The notes: generated from the sequence alone by a model not told the origin. A stretch of DNA of 64,000 nucleotides from Kingella potus (GCF_900451175.1 NZ_UGJJ01000002.1:558001-622000), one strand, 5' to 3'. Numbered from the stretch's first letter, positions 41,625-51,284 are shown. A program made the numbers and translations.

Positions 41625-44600
41625 ATGACCGACCCCGCCTACATCCCCCTGCGCCTGCACACCGAATTTTCGATTACCGACGGCATGGTGCGCATCAAAG
41701 AAGTGGTGAAAAAAGCGCAGGAATACGGCCTGCCCGCGCTGGGCATCAGCGATTTGATGAACGAGTTTGGTTTGGTGAAATTCTACAAAGCCTGCCGCAG
41801 CGCGGGCATCAAACCCATCGGTGCGGCGGACGTGCGCATCGGCAATCCCGAGTCGCCCGACAAGCCTTTCCGCGCGATGCTGGTTATCCGCAACGAGGCG
41901 GGCTATCTGCGTTTGAGCGAGCTTTTGACCGCCGCTTATGTCGGCCGCGACCGCAACACGCACATTGCCGAACTCAAGCCCGAATGGCTGGCAGACGGCG
42001 ACAACAGCGGCCTGATCTGCCTTTCGGGTGCGCATTTGGGCGAGGTGGGCGCGAATCTGGCAAACGGCCGCGAAGACACGGCGCGCGCGGCGGCTTTGAA
42101 ATATGCGGCTTGGTTTCCGAATGCGTTTTATCTGGAACTGCAACGCCTGCCCGAGCGGCCGGAATGGGAAACATCGGTATCGGGCAGCGTAAAGCTGGCG
42201 GAAGAATTGGGGTTGCCGGTGGTGGCGACGCATCCGGCGCAGTTTATGAGCGAGGGCGATTTCAATGCGCACGAGGCACGCGTATGCATCGCCGGCGGCT
42301 GGGTACTCACCGACAAAAAACGTCCGCGCGAATTTACAGGCGGCCAGTTTTTCATCCCGCCCGAAACCATGCTCGAACGTTTCGCCGACTTGCCCGAAGC
42401 CTTGGAAAACTCGGTGGAAATCGCCAAACGCTGCAATCTGCACATCACTTTGGGCAAAAACTTCCTGCCGCTGTTTCCCACGCCCGACGGCCTGTCGCTC
42501 GACGATTATCTGGTCAAACTCTCCAACGAAGGCCTGCGGGAGCGCATGGCGCAGCTTTATCCCGACGAAGCCGAACGCGCGGCGAAAATGCCCGAATATC
42601 AGGCGCGGCTGGATTTTGAGTTGAACATCATCATTCAGATGAAGTTTCCGGGCTATTTCCTTATCGTACAAGACTTTATCAACTGGGCGAAAACACACGG
42701 CTGCCCCGTCGGCCCCGGACGCGGCTCGGGCGCAGGCTCGCTGGTGGCCTATTCCCTAAAAATTACCGATCTCGATCCTTTGAAATACGCGCTGCTGTTT
42801 GAACGTTTTTTAAATCCGGAGCGCGTGTCCATGCCCGACTTCGACGTGGATTTCTGCCAGTCCAACCGCGGCCGCGTGATTGAATATGTACGCGACAAAT
42901 ACGGCGCGGAAGCGGTAAGCCAGATTGTTACCTTCGGCACGATGTCGTCCAAGGCCGTCATCCGCGACGTGGGGCGCGTATTGGAACTGCCGTTCAATTT
43001 GTGCGACAAACTCTCCAAGCTGATTCCGCTGGAAGCCAACAAGCCTTTAAGCCTCGACAAAGCGATGGAAGCCGAGCCGCAGATTCAGGAATTAATCGAA
43101 GCCGAAGAAGCCGGCGAACTCATCACGCTGGCGAAAAAACTCGAAGACCTCACGCGCGGCTTGGGTATGCACGCGGGCGGCGTACTCATCGCGCCGGGAA
43201 AAATCTCCGATTACAGCCCCGTTTACCAGGCTGACGAGTCCGCCTCGCCCGTATCGATGTACGACAAAGGCGACGTGGAAGACGTGGGTTTGGTGAAATT
43301 CGACTTTTTGGGCCTGCGCAACCTCACCATCATCGAAATGGCGCAGGACAACATCAAAAACACCACCGGCGACATCGTTGACGTGGGCAAAATCCCGCTC
43401 GACGACCAGGCCGCCTACCAGATTTTCCGCGACGCCAACACCACCGCCGTATTCCAGTTTGAATCCACCGGCATGAAAAAAATGCTGAAAACGGCGCACA
43501 CCACCAAATTTGAAGAGCTGATCGCCTTCGTATCGCTCTACCGCCCCGGCCCGATGGACAACATTCCCGACTTCGTCGCCCGCATGAAAGGCGAAAAATT
43601 CGCATACATCCACCCGCTGCTCGAATCGGTTCTGGAGCCGACCTACGGCATCATGGTGTATCAGGAACAAGTCATGCAGGCAGCGCAGATTATCGGCGGC
43701 TACTCGCTCGGCGGCGCGGATCTGCTGCGCCGCGCCATGGGCAAGAAAAAGCCCGAAGAAATGGTGAAACACCGCGAAATCTTCGCCGAAGGTGCGGCCA
43801 AACAAGGCATCCCGCGCGAAAAATCCGACGAAATCTTCAACTACATGGAAAAATTCGCCGGCTACGGTTTCAACAAATCCCACGCCGCCGCCTACGCGCT
43901 GATTTCCTATCAGACGGCCTGGCTCAAAGCCCATTATCCGGCCGAGTTTATGGCCGCCACCATGTCGTCCGAACTCGACAACACCGACCAGCTCAAACTT
44001 TTTTACGACGACTGCCGCGCCAACGGCATCGGGTTTCTGCCGCCCGACATCAACGAATCGTCCTACCGCTTCGTCCCCTGCGGCGGCAAACAAATCCGCT
44101 ACGCCCTCGGCGCAATCAAAGGCACGGGCGAAGCCGCCGTAGAATCCATCATCGCCGCCCGCAAATCTGGCGGGAAATTCACGGGGCTGCTCGATTTTTG
44201 CGAACGCGTCGGCAAAGAACACATAAACCGCCGCACCCTCGAAGCCCTGATACGCGGCGGCGCGTTCGACAGCATCGAACCCAACCGCGCCAAACTCATC
44301 GCCAACATCGACCTGGCAATGGACAACGCCGAACAAAAAGCCGCCAACGCCAACCAGGGCGGCCTGTTCGACATGATGGAAGACGCCATCGAGCCGGTAA
44401 AACTTGCCGACACAGCCCCATGGAGCGAATCGGAAAAGCTGGCCGAAGAAAAAACCGTCATCGGCTTTTACCTGTCCGGCCACCCGTTTGCCCCCTACGA
44501 ACAGGAAATCCGCCGCTTCGCCCCCGTGTCCTTAGGCCGTCTGAAACCGCAAGAGAGCGTGCGCGTGGCCGGTTTCGTTACCGGCGTGCGCACCATGATG

Positions 44601-45053
44601 GGGAAAAACGGCAAATTCGCCATCGTCCTGCTCGAAGACCGCAGCGGCGCGGCCGAAGTCAGCGTTTCCGGCGAACTGCTGGAAGAAGTGCGCGACCGGC
44701 TCAAAACCGACCAAATCCTTATCGCCGAATGCCGCATCAGCCGCAACGACTACAACGGCGGCGAACTGCGCATCCGAGCCAACAGCATCATGACCCTGCC
44801 GCAGGCGCGTGAAAAATTCGCCCGCAGCCTCGCCCTGACCGTCGGCCCCGGCAGCGACATCCCCGCCCTTGCCGCCCTGCTCGAATCCGCCCGCACCCGC
44901 AGCGGCGGCATCCCCCTGCACATCCGCTACCGCAACGGCGGCGCGTCCGGCGAACTCGACCTGCACGGCCAATGGCAGATTACCGCCCGCGCCGAACTCT
45001 TTGAAAGCCTGCACACCCTGCTCGGCGACTACGGCGTAAGCGTCGGCTGGTAA
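41625..45053 (+). CDS. dnaE: DNA polymerase III alpha subunit
   Basis: Replicative polymerase catalytic subunit, 1142 residues. An N-terminal PHP domain (L-H-T-E-F-S-I-T-D near 9-17) is followed by the polymerase core with catalytic acidic residues in M-P-D-F-D-V-D-F near 403-410, the G-P-G-R-G-S-G-A-G-S palm motif near 364-373, fingers, the H-A-A-A-Y-A segment near 756-761, and an OB-fold near 980-1060. Length is as usual for the family (about 1140-1160). The start at 41625 follows the -10 at 41588. One uptake sequence lies in frame (G-R-L-K near 971). Confidence 0.95.
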   Translation: MTDPAYIPLRLHTEFSITDGMVRIKEVVKKAQEYGLPALGISDLMNEFGLVKFYKACRSAGIKPIGAADVRIGNPESPDKPFRAMLVIRNEAGYLRLSELLTAAYVGRDRNTHIAELKPEWLADGDNSGLICLSGAHLGEVGANLANGREDTARAAALKYAAWFPNAFYLELQRLPERPEWETSVSGSVKLAEELGLPVVATHPAQFMSEGDFNAHEARVCIAGGWVLTDKKRPREFTGGQFFIPPETMLERFADLPEALENSVEIAKRCNLHITLGKNFLPLFPTPDGLSLDDYLVKLSNEGLRERMAQLYPDEAERAAKMPEYQARLDFELNIIIQMKFPGYFLIVQDFINWAKTHGCPVGPGRGSGAGSLVAYSLKITDLDPLKYALLFERFLNPERVSMPDFDVDFCQSNRGRVIEYVRDKYGAEAVSQIVTFGTMSSKAVIRDVGRVLELPFNLCDKLSKLIPLEANKPLSLDKAMEAEPQIQELIEAEEAGELITLAKKLEDLTRGLGMHAGGVLIAPGKISDYSPVYQADESASPVSMYDKGDVEDVGLVKFDFLGLRNLTIIEMAQDNIKNTTGDIVDVGKIPLDDQAAYQIFRDANTTAVFQFESTGMKKMLKTAHTTKFEELIAFVSLYRPGPMDNIPDFVARMKGEKFAYIHPLLESVLEPTYGIMVYQEQVMQAAQIIGGYSLGGADLLRRAMGKKKPEEMVKHREIFAEGAAKQGIPREKSDEIFNYMEKFAGYGFNKSHAAAYALISYQTAWLKAHYPAEFMAATMSSELDNTDQLKLFYDDCRANGIGFLPPDINESSYRFVPCGGKQIRYALGAIKGTGEAAVESIIAARKSGGKFTGLLDFCERVGKEHINRRTLEALIRGGAFDSIEPNRAKLIANIDLAMDNAEQKAANANQGGLFDMMEDAIEPVKLADTAPWSESEKLAEEKTVIGFYLSGHPFAPYEQEIRRFAPVSLGRLKPQESVRVAGFVTGVRTMMGKNGKFAIVLLEDRSGAAEVSVSGELLEEVRDRLKTDQILIAECRISRNDYNGGELRIRANSIMTLPQAREKFARSLALTVGPGSDIPALAALLESARTRSGGIPLHIRYRNGGASGELDLHGQWQITARAELFESLHTLLGDYGVSVGW

Positions 45054-45058
45054 AGAAA

Positions 45059-45101
45059 AGGCCGTCTGAAAACAGACAATCCTTTTTTCAGACGGCCTCA
45101 A
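45059..45101 (+). terminator. uptake-sequence hairpin after dnaE
   Basis: AGGCCGTCTGAAAA and TTTTTCAGACGGCCT form a hairpin 6 bases after the dnaE stop; a third copy follows at 45111-45124, just upstream of mnmE. Confidence 0.7.
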
Positions 45102-45152
45102 AGTACGCAGAGGCCGTCTGAAACATTGCAAACGATCCACAGGGACACACCC

Positions 45153-46517
45153 ATGACCGCCACTCCAGACACCATCGCCGCCGCCGCCACCGCCCCCGGA
45201 CGCGGCGGCGTGGGCGTAATCCGCATTTCCGGCCGCCGCCTGCTGCCTTTGGCGCAACAAATCAGCGGCGGCAAAACCCCGCAGCCGCGCCTTGCCCTTT
45301 ACACCGATTTTCTCGATGCCCACGGCCGCACCATCGACAGCGGCCTGCTGCTCTATTTTGCCGCACCCGCCAGCTTCACCGGCGAAGACGTGATCGAATT
45401 GCAGGGACACGGCGGCCCCGTCGTCATGCAGATGCTGCTCTCACGCTGTTTGGAACTCGGTGCGCGGCCGGCCGAACCGGGCGAGTTTACCAAACGCGCC
45501 TTTCTCAACAACAAACTCGATTTGGCGCAGGCCGAAAGCGTGGCCGATCTCATCGACGCATCCAGCCAAGCGGCCGCCCGCATGGCCGTACGCTCGCTTA
45601 AAGGCGCGTTTTCGCAACACATCCATGCGCTGGTAGACGAACTCATCACGCTGCGGATGCTGGTGGAAGCCACGCTCGACTTTCCCGAAGAAGACATCGA
45701 CTTTCTCGAAGCCGCCGACGCACGCGGCAAACTGGCCGGTTTGCAAGGCCGTCTGAAAACCGTATTGGCACAGGCACAGCAGGGCGCGGTGTTGCGCGAG
45801 GGCATGAACGTCGTGCTGGTCGGCGCACCCAACGTAGGCAAATCCAGCCTGCTCAACGCGCTGGCGGGCGACGACATCGCCATCGTTACCGACATCGCCG
45901 GCACCACGCGCGACACCGTGCGCGAACAAATCACCATCGACGGCATCCCCGTACACATCACCGACACCGCCGGCCTGCGCGACACCGACGACACAGTGGA
46001 AAAAATCGGCATCGAACGCAGCGGCAAAGCACTCGCCGAAGCCGATCTTGCCCTGATTCTTACCGACCCCGCCGAAGGCCTGAACCAAAAAACGCGCGAC
46101 ATTCTCGCCGCGCTGCCGCCCCATCTGAAAAAAATCGAAATCCGCAACAAAATCGATCTGACCGGCACCGCGCCCGCCCTTTCAGACGGCCTCACACTCG
46201 AAAGCGGCGCGGACACGCTGATTGCCCTCTCGGCCAAAACCGGCGCGGGTCTGGATTTGCTCAAACAGGCACTGCTGCGGCAAATCGGCTGGCAGGGCGA
46301 AAGCGAAGGCCTGTTTCTCGCCCGCCGCCGCCACACCCTCGCCCTCGAAACCGCACAAACCGAATTGGACAACGCCGCCCTGTGCGGCAACAACCAAATC
46401 GAGCTGATGGCCGAACATCTGCGGCTGGCGCAGGCCGCGTGCAGCGGAATCACCGGCGAATTTACCGCCGACGATTTGCTCGGCGTGATTTTCTCGCGTT
46501 TCTGTATCGGCAAATAA
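45153..46517 (+). CDS. mnmE: tRNA uridine-5-carboxymethylaminomethyl modification GTPase MnmE
   Basis: A 454-residue GTPase that with MnmG modifies the wobble uridine of several tRNAs. Order: tetrahydrofolate-binding N-terminal domain, helical domain, G domain with G-A-P-N-V-G-K-S-S near 225-233, D-I-A-G-T-T near 249-254, D-T-A-G near 271-274, N-K-I-D near 334-337, and the C-terminal C-I-G-K that is essential for activity. The start at 45153 is the ATG before T-A-T-P-D-T-I-A-A. Adjacent to dnaE, separated by an uptake hairpin. Confidence 0.95.
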   Translation: MTATPDTIAAAATAPGRGGVGVIRISGRRLLPLAQQISGGKTPQPRLALYTDFLDAHGRTIDSGLLLYFAAPASFTGEDVIELQGHGGPVVMQMLLSRCLELGARPAEPGEFTKRAFLNNKLDLAQAESVADLIDASSQAAARMAVRSLKGAFSQHIHALVDELITLRMLVEATLDFPEEDIDFLEAADARGKLAGLQGRLKTVLAQAQQGAVLREGMNVVLVGAPNVGKSSLLNALAGDDIAIVTDIAGTTRDTVREQITIDGIPVHITDTAGLRDTDDTVEKIGIERSGKALAEADLALILTDPAEGLNQKTRDILAALPPHLKKIEIRNKIDLTGTAPALSDGLTLESGADTLIALSAKTGAGLDLLKQALLRQIGWQGESEGLFLARRRHTLALETAQTELDNAALCGNNQIELMAEHLRLAQAACSGITGEFTADDLLGVIFSRFCIGK

Positions 46518-46788
46518 AAGGCCGTCTGAAAACAAAAAGGCCGTCTGAAACCGGATTTAAAGGTTTTCAGACGGCCTGTCGCATGACGGAAACAGCGTGC
46601 GCCGCCTCGGGGCGGCACACCCTGCGTATGGTTCGGCATGGGCGGGATTCGGCAGACGGGGCAGAGGGTGTGGCGCGGACACGCACGCGGTCCCGGCTGT
46701 TTGCCGCAAAGAGGCCGTCTGAAAAGCGGGTTTCCGTTTTCAGACGGCCTCTGCCGTGCCGGTGTATCTGCGGCTTGGGGATACGGGT
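46518..46788. repeat. gap with three uptake sequences and two palindromic repeats
   Basis: Directly after mnmE come two tandem uptake sequences (46519-46531, 46538-46550) and an inverted one (46565-46577) forming a hairpin. Then two palindromic repeats face each other (about 46593-46626 and 46660-46690), and a second hairpin (46712-46750) closes the convergent DUF2750 gene. Confidence 0.7.
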
Positions 46789-47256
46789 TCAGTTCAGCCG
46801 CTTCTGCCCCGCCATTTCGCGTTCCCATTCGAGGCGGTAGTCCATCAGCTCGCCGTAGCCGTCGATCAGTTCGGTGCACTGCATTTGTTCCGCCGCGTCG
46901 AGGATGTCGGCCAACACTTCCACCGGTTCGATTTCCAGGCCGTAGAGCTCGGGATCGAAGTCTACGCCCAGCAGCACCGCGTCCTGATCCATATTGACCA
47001 GCCATTCGTGCAGGAAAAAATCCAGCGGCAGCTCTTCGACTTCGTAGTCGGCCCATTCTTCGGCGGTACAGGCTTCGGCGGCGGCGCGTTCGTGCCAGAC
47101 GCAGAATACGGGCACGGCTTCGCCGTCGTCCTCTTCGTATTCTGTGGAGGGACATTCGGCCACGTCTTCGCCGGATACGAGGGTGTAGACGGTCTGCGTG
47201 CCGAGGACGGCGCGGATGAAGCGGTTGTATTCTTCGTCTTGCGGATGCGGGAACAT
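46789..47256 (-). CDS. DUF2750-type conserved hypothetical protein
   Basis: A 155-residue, strongly acidic cytosolic protein. The opening (E-E-Y-N-R-F-I-R-A-V-L-G-T-Q-T-V-Y-T-L) and central L-P-L-D-F-F-L-H-E-W-L-V-N-M-type segment fit DUF2750 proteins, which have no known activity. It is 9 bases downstream of the yjgA gene and probably shares its transcript. Acidic pI and lack of membrane segments are the only other visible features. Confidence 0.6.
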   Translation of the reverse strand: MFPHPQDEEYNRFIRAVLGTQTVYTLVSGEDVAECPSTEYEEDDGEAVPVFCVWHERAAAEACTAEEWADYEVEELPLDFFLHEWLVNMDQDAVLLGVDFDPELYGLEIEPVEVLADILDAAEQMQCTELIDGYGELMDYRLEWEREMAGQKRLN

Positions 47257-47265
47257 GGTTTTTCC

Positions 47266-47811
47266 TTATTCTGACGGGTGTGGCAGGCCGTCTGAAACGG
47301 CGTTTTCAGACGGCCTCTGCGCTTCCATTGCGGCTTTGAGTGCCTGATAGAGGATGCGGAAGTGTTTGGGGGGCTTGTTTTGTTCTTTTTCTTTGCGGGC
47401 ATTGCGGATGAGGGTGCGCAGGGCGGGCAGGTCGGCTGCGGGATGGGCGGCGGCAAATTCCGTGAACGCTTCGTCGCTGCCGAGCAGCTTTTCGCGCATT
47501 TGCTCGACGCGCTGCAAAAAGGCGTTGTGCGCACGGTTTTCGCCTTTGAGTTTGGCGAGAAATCCGCGGATGGGGGCGGGGTCGGTGTCGCGCATCAGGC
47601 GGCCGATGTATTGGTTTTGCCGTTTCAGCGCGCCGTTGGAAGTGATTTTTTTGTAGTCGCGCACGGCTTGGTACAGTTCTTCGGGCAGGCCGGCTTTTTT
47701 CAGCGTTTCGTCCGACAGGCGGGTAAGCTCCATGCCCAAATCCTGCAAATCGTTCATGTGTTTTTTCATTTGGGTTTTGCTGACCCGTTCGGCGTTGTCG
47801 GTTGCGCTCAT
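47266..47811 (-). CDS. yjgA: ribosome-associated protein YjgA/DarP (DUF615)
   Basis: A 181-residue highly charged, helical protein of the DUF615 family; in E. coli it helps late maturation of the 50S ribosomal subunit. K-R-Q-N-Q-Y-I-G-R-L-M-R near 64-75 is the family's hallmark. The tail after residue 160 (R-P-S-E-N and V-S-D-G-L) is encoded by an inverted pair of uptake sequences, so the C-terminus has been extended into a repeat hairpin. The start at 47811 (M-S-A-T-D-N-A-E) avoids an arginine/cysteine-rich extension. Divergent from pmbA. Confidence 0.88.
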   Translation of the reverse strand: MSATDNAERVSKTQMKKHMNDLQDLGMELTRLSDETLKKAGLPEELYQAVRDYKKITSNGALKRQNQYIGRLMRDTDPAPIRGFLAKLKGENRAHNAFLQRVEQMREKLLGSDEAFTEFAAAHPAADLPALRTLIRNARKEKEQNKPPKHFRILYQALKAAMEAQRPSENAVSDGLPHPSE

Positions 47812-47912
47812 TTTTTGTTTCGGCGGTTGGTTGCGGCAGGGGCGGCATTTTAGCAGCAATATCCGCCGTGCGCGGGTAAAATGCCGCCCGATACGTTTGC
47901 CACGGAGAGATT

Positions 47913-49244
47913 ATGTTTACCCATTCGCCGCAGGAATTGTCCGACTTGTGCGCCCTCGCGCTCGATGCCGCCAAACAAAAGGGCGCCACCGCCGCCGAAG
48001 CCGATTTGAGCGAATCGGTCGGCCAAAACGTGCAGGTGCGTTTGCAGGAAACCGAACACATCGAACACCAGCAGGACAAATCGCTCGACATCACGGTTTA
48101 CCTCGGCCAAAGCAAAGGCCGCGCCAGCACAGCCGACTTTTCCCGCCGCGCGGTGGAGGAAACCGTGCAGGCCGCGCTCGACATCGCCCGCCACACCGCG
48201 CAGGACGACTGCGCCGGCCTCGCGGATGCGGAACTGATGGCACATACATTCGGCGATTTGGACAAATACCACCAATGGGATTTGTCCGTAGAAGAAGCCG
48301 TGGCACTCGCCCGCCGCTGCGAAGCCGCCGCACTCGCCGCCGACCCGCGCGTGAAAAACTCCGAAGGCGCGGACATCCAAACCTCGCACTACCAGTTTGC
48401 CTACGGCAACAGCCACGGCTTTCTGCAACACGAACGCGGCACCCGCCACAGCATTTCGTGCAGCGTGGTTGCCGAAGACGGCAGCGGCGCGATGCAGCGC
48501 GACTATTGGTACGACCTTGCCCGCGCACCCGAAGAACTCGACAGCATGGAGGCCGTCGGCCGCACCGCCGCCGAGCGCACCGTGCGCCGCCTCAATGCCG
48601 CAAGCCTTTCCACCCGAAGCTGCCCCGTCCTCTTCGACACCACCGTGTCCGGCAGCCTGATCGGCCACCTCGTCGGCGCACTTTCCGGCGGCGCACTCTA
48701 CCGCCAAAGCAGCTTTCTTACCGACAGCCTCGGCAGGCAAATCCTGCCCGCCGGCCTCAGCCTGCGCGAAGAGCCGCACATTCCCCGCGCGTGGGGCAGC
48801 ACCTGGTTTGACAGCGAAGGCGTGGCCACCCGCCCGCGCTTCGTCATCGAAGACGGCGTAATACAGGGCTACTTCCTGTCCTCATACAGCGCGCGCAAAC
48901 TCGGCCTGCACACCACGGGCAACGCCGGCGGCGCACACAATCTGATTTTGAGCTCCACCTGCCCGACACAGGCCGATTTGCTGCGCCAAATGGGCAGCGG
49001 GCTTTTGGTAACCGAGCTGATGGGGCAGGGCGTGAATATGCTCACCGGCGACTACTCGCGCGGCGCGGCCGGATTTTGGGTGGAAAACGGCGTAATCCAA
49101 TACCCTGTCGAAGAAATCACCGTGGCCGGCCGCTTGCAGGATATGTTTGCCGACATCGCAGGCGTAGCGGGAGACGCGCTGCGCCGCACCTCGCACAAAG
49201 TCGGCTCGATACTGATCGGCAACATGACCGTGGCCGGGCAGTAG
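47913..49244 (+). CDS. pmbA: metalloprotease PmbA/TldE
   Basis: A 443-residue member of the TldD/PmbA family. TldE (PmbA) with TldD forms a protease that matures modified peptides such as microcins and degrades some antitoxins. Landmarks include L-Q-E-T-E-H-I-E near 43-50, G-N-A-G-G-A-H-N near 338-345 and G-D-Y-S-R-G-A-A-G-F-W near 378-388. The partner TldD is not in the window, which is usual because the two genes are unlinked. Ribosome site GGAGAG precedes the ATG. Confidence 0.92.
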   Translation: MFTHSPQELSDLCALALDAAKQKGATAAEADLSESVGQNVQVRLQETEHIEHQQDKSLDITVYLGQSKGRASTADFSRRAVEETVQAALDIARHTAQDDCAGLADAELMAHTFGDLDKYHQWDLSVEEAVALARRCEAAALAADPRVKNSEGADIQTSHYQFAYGNSHGFLQHERGTRHSISCSVVAEDGSGAMQRDYWYDLARAPEELDSMEAVGRTAAERTVRRLNAASLSTRSCPVLFDTTVSGSLIGHLVGALSGGALYRQSSFLTDSLGRQILPAGLSLREEPHIPRAWGSTWFDSEGVATRPRFVIEDGVIQGYFLSSYSARKLGLHTTGNAGGAHNLILSSTCPTQADLLRQMGSGLLVTELMGQGVNMLTGDYSRGAAGFWVENGVIQYPVEEITVAGRLQDMFADIAGVAGDALRRTSHKVGSILIGNMTVAGQ

Positions 49245-49264
49245 TCCCGTACCCGAACCAAACC

Positions 49265-49298
49265 AGGCCGTCTGAAAAATAAATTTCAGACGGCCTGC
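49265..49298 (+). terminator. uptake-sequence hairpin after pmbA
   Basis: AGGCCGTCTGAAAA and TTTCAGACGGCCT with a short AT-rich loop, 20 bases past the pmbA stop. A palindromic repeat (about 49329-49365) and a second hairpin (49407-49439) follow before dsbB. Confidence 0.7.
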
Positions 49299-49454
49299 CG
49301 TTTCATAATACGCCCTTCTGCCGCCGTGTAGGTGTGCCGCCCAAACAGCGCACGCGTTCTTTGCCCCGTTATGCCACGGTTTTCCGAATGACTTGAAAGC
49401 ATAAAGAGGCCGTCTGAAAACCCGTTTTCAGACGGCCTCGGTACGCCGAACGGG

Positions 49455-49460
49455 TATAAT
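49455..49460 (+). promoter_or_regulatory. -10 element (TATAAT) of dsbB
   Basis: Perfect TATAAT 30 bases before the dsbB ATG, 15 bases after an inverted uptake sequence. No convincing -35 is visible. Confidence 0.45.
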
Positions 49461-49490
49461 CCGCCTGTTGCCAACCACGCAGGGAAAACC

Positions 49491-49988
49491 ATGAAATCCT
49501 ACCGCACCGTCCTGTTTGCCGTTGTTCTGCTGTCTGCCGCCGCCACGGCCGGCTCGTTTTTCGCCCAATACGTCATGGGGCTGAACCCCTGCCCGCTGTG
49601 CATCCTGCAACGCGTTGCCGTGATCGCCGTGCTGCTGGTTTCCGCCCTATGCCTGCTGCTTCCCGCCGCCAAGCCCGCCGGCCGCATTGCCGCCGCGCTG
49701 CTTGCAAGCCTTCCTGCCGCGTGGGGGCTGTATACCGCCGTTTACCAAATCTGGCTGCAAAGCCTGCCCGCGGACGAACAGCCGGGCTGCGGCGCACCGT
49801 GGACTTTCCGCCTGAAAGAATGGCCGCTGTTCGAGCAATGGCGTTTTATCGTCGAAGGCTTCGGCAACTGCGGCACACGCGAATACATACTGGGCGTGCC
49901 CCTGCCAGTGTGGAGCGCACTGTTTTTTTCTGCGGTGCTGCTGCTGGTGTGGGGCGGCTTCGTCAAAACGGGGCGCAAGAAGCGTTGA
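49491..49988 (+). CDS. dsbB: disulfide bond formation protein DsbB
   Basis: Inner-membrane quinone reductase of 165 residues that re-oxidises periplasmic DsbA. Four transmembrane helices (about 7-27, 38-58, 64-82, 137-158). The first periplasmic loop has the redox pair Cys34-X-X-Cys37 (C-P-L-C) and the second has Cys100 and Cys127, the full set of four. A good AGGGA ribosome site precedes the ATG. Length is typical. Confidence 0.93.
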   Translation: MKSYRTVLFAVVLLSAAATAGSFFAQYVMGLNPCPLCILQRVAVIAVLLVSALCLLLPAAKPAGRIAAALLASLPAAWGLYTAVYQIWLQSLPADEQPGCGAPWTFRLKEWPLFEQWRFIVEGFGNCGTREYILGVPLPVWSALFFSAVLLLVWGGFVKTGRKKR

Positions 49989-50113
49989 GGCCGTCTGAAA
50001 AGCGTGCAGGTAACGGGCAGACAATGCCCCGCGCAGGTGCGCAGGCAAAATAAAACTGCTTTCAGACGGCCTTTCCTTTAAAATAATCCCGCATTTTTAT
50101 AAGGAAAAGAATT

Positions 50114-50974
50114 ATGGCCAAACTACCTGGCGGATTGGGACGCGGGCTGGATTCCCTGCTGGCCGGCAGCATAGGGGACGGGCAGGGCGACCGTTTGTCC
50201 GTTGCCGCCGTCGGCGACATCCTTCCCGGCCGCTACCAGCCGCGCGTGCAAATGGACGACGAAGCCCTGCACGAGTTGGCGGAATCCATCAAGGCGCAGG
50301 GAGTCATCCAGCCGGTTATCGTGCGCGAACACGGTTTGTCGCAATACGAGCTGATCGCAGGCGAACGCCGCTGGCGGGCGGCACAACTGGCCGGACTGGC
50401 GGAAATCCCCATCGTGGTCAAAAACATCAGCGACGAAACCGCGCTGGCGATGGGTCTGATAGAAAACCTGCAACGGGAAAACCTGAATCCGATTGAGGAA
50501 GCACGCGGTTTGAAACGACTGGCCGACGAGTTTTCCTTGACTCACGAAACCATCGCCAAAGCCGTCGGGAAAAGCCGTAGCGCGGTATCCAACAGTATGC
50601 GCCTGCTTGCCCTGCCCGAACCGGTGCAGGACATGCTCTACCAGCGGCGTTTGGAAATGGGGCATGCCCGTGCGCTGCTGACCCTGCCGGTGGTCGATCA
50701 GCTGGAACTGGCGCAAAAAGCGGTAAAAAACGGCTGGTCGGTGCGGGAGGTGGAAAAACGCAGCCGGATGGCGCAGCAGCCTGCAGCGGAAAAACCGTGC
50801 AAAACCGTCCATCCCGACATCCGCCGTCTGAATGAAGCCCTAACCGACGCACTGGGCATGAATGCGGAGGTAAAAAGCAGCAACCGGCGCAGCGGACGGG
50901 TTGTGCTGCATTTCGACAGCCCGGAAATGTTGGACGCGCTGTTGGAACGGTTGGGAGTGGATTACGGGCGGTAG
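50114..50974 (+). CDS. parB: chromosome partitioning protein ParB
   Basis: A 286-residue ParB. The N-terminal CTPase/ParB box includes L-I-A-G-E-R-R-W-R-A-A near 75-85 and N-L-Q-R-E-N-L-N-P-I-E-E-A near 117-129, followed by a helix-turn-helix (about 140-190) that reads parS and a C-terminal dimer domain. It sits just upstream of the atp operon, the usual neisserial neighbourhood, and is 9 kb from parA. AAGGAAAAG precedes the ATG. No parS site was found in the window. Confidence 0.93.
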   Translation: MAKLPGGLGRGLDSLLAGSIGDGQGDRLSVAAVGDILPGRYQPRVQMDDEALHELAESIKAQGVIQPVIVREHGLSQYELIAGERRWRAAQLAGLAEIPIVVKNISDETALAMGLIENLQRENLNPIEEARGLKRLADEFSLTHETIAKAVGKSRSAVSNSMRLLALPEPVQDMLYQRRLEMGHARALLTLPVVDQLELAQKAVKNGWSVREVEKRSRMAQQPAAEKPCKTVHPDIRRLNEALTDALGMNAEVKSSNRRSGRVVLHFDSPEMLDALLERLGVDYGR

Positions 50975-51284
50975 GCCGTCTGAAAAGCGGCGGGCAGTAA
51001 AGAAAGGCTTGGAATACGGCACTTGGGCTGGTTAAGGACAGACAAGCCGCCGCTTTAATGCAGAGGCGGGCTGCTTGTTTTCAAACGATAAATTTTTAAT
51101 TTTAAAATAAATATATAAAACAATAGATTAATTAAATAGTCAGGTGATTGGCAATAGGGCGGCATGGGTCGCGGATTTAATCTGCTGTTAAAATATTTCA
51201 CGAAAATTAACCGAACTGCTTGACGAAAAATAGGGCATTCATTATAGTGCCTGCGATTAGTCTGAATCGTACTTTAATGCGCCA
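50975..51284. other. AT-rich leader region between parB and atpI
   Basis: A single uptake sequence (50972-50985) follows parB. From about 51080 the composition turns sharply AT-rich. No gene is visible; the atp promoter lies at its right end. Confidence 0.6.
51220..51248 (+). promoter_or_regulatory. promoter of the atp operon
   Basis: TTGACG (51220-51225), exactly 17 bases, TATAGT (51243-51248): a near-consensus sigma-70 promoter. Transcription would start near 51255, about 30 bases before the atpI ATG. Confidence 0.75.

Noticed and set aside
51190..51206. TATTTCACGAAAATTA considered as a parS site near parB
   Set aside because: It departs from the TGTTTCACGTGAAACA palindrome at too many positions.
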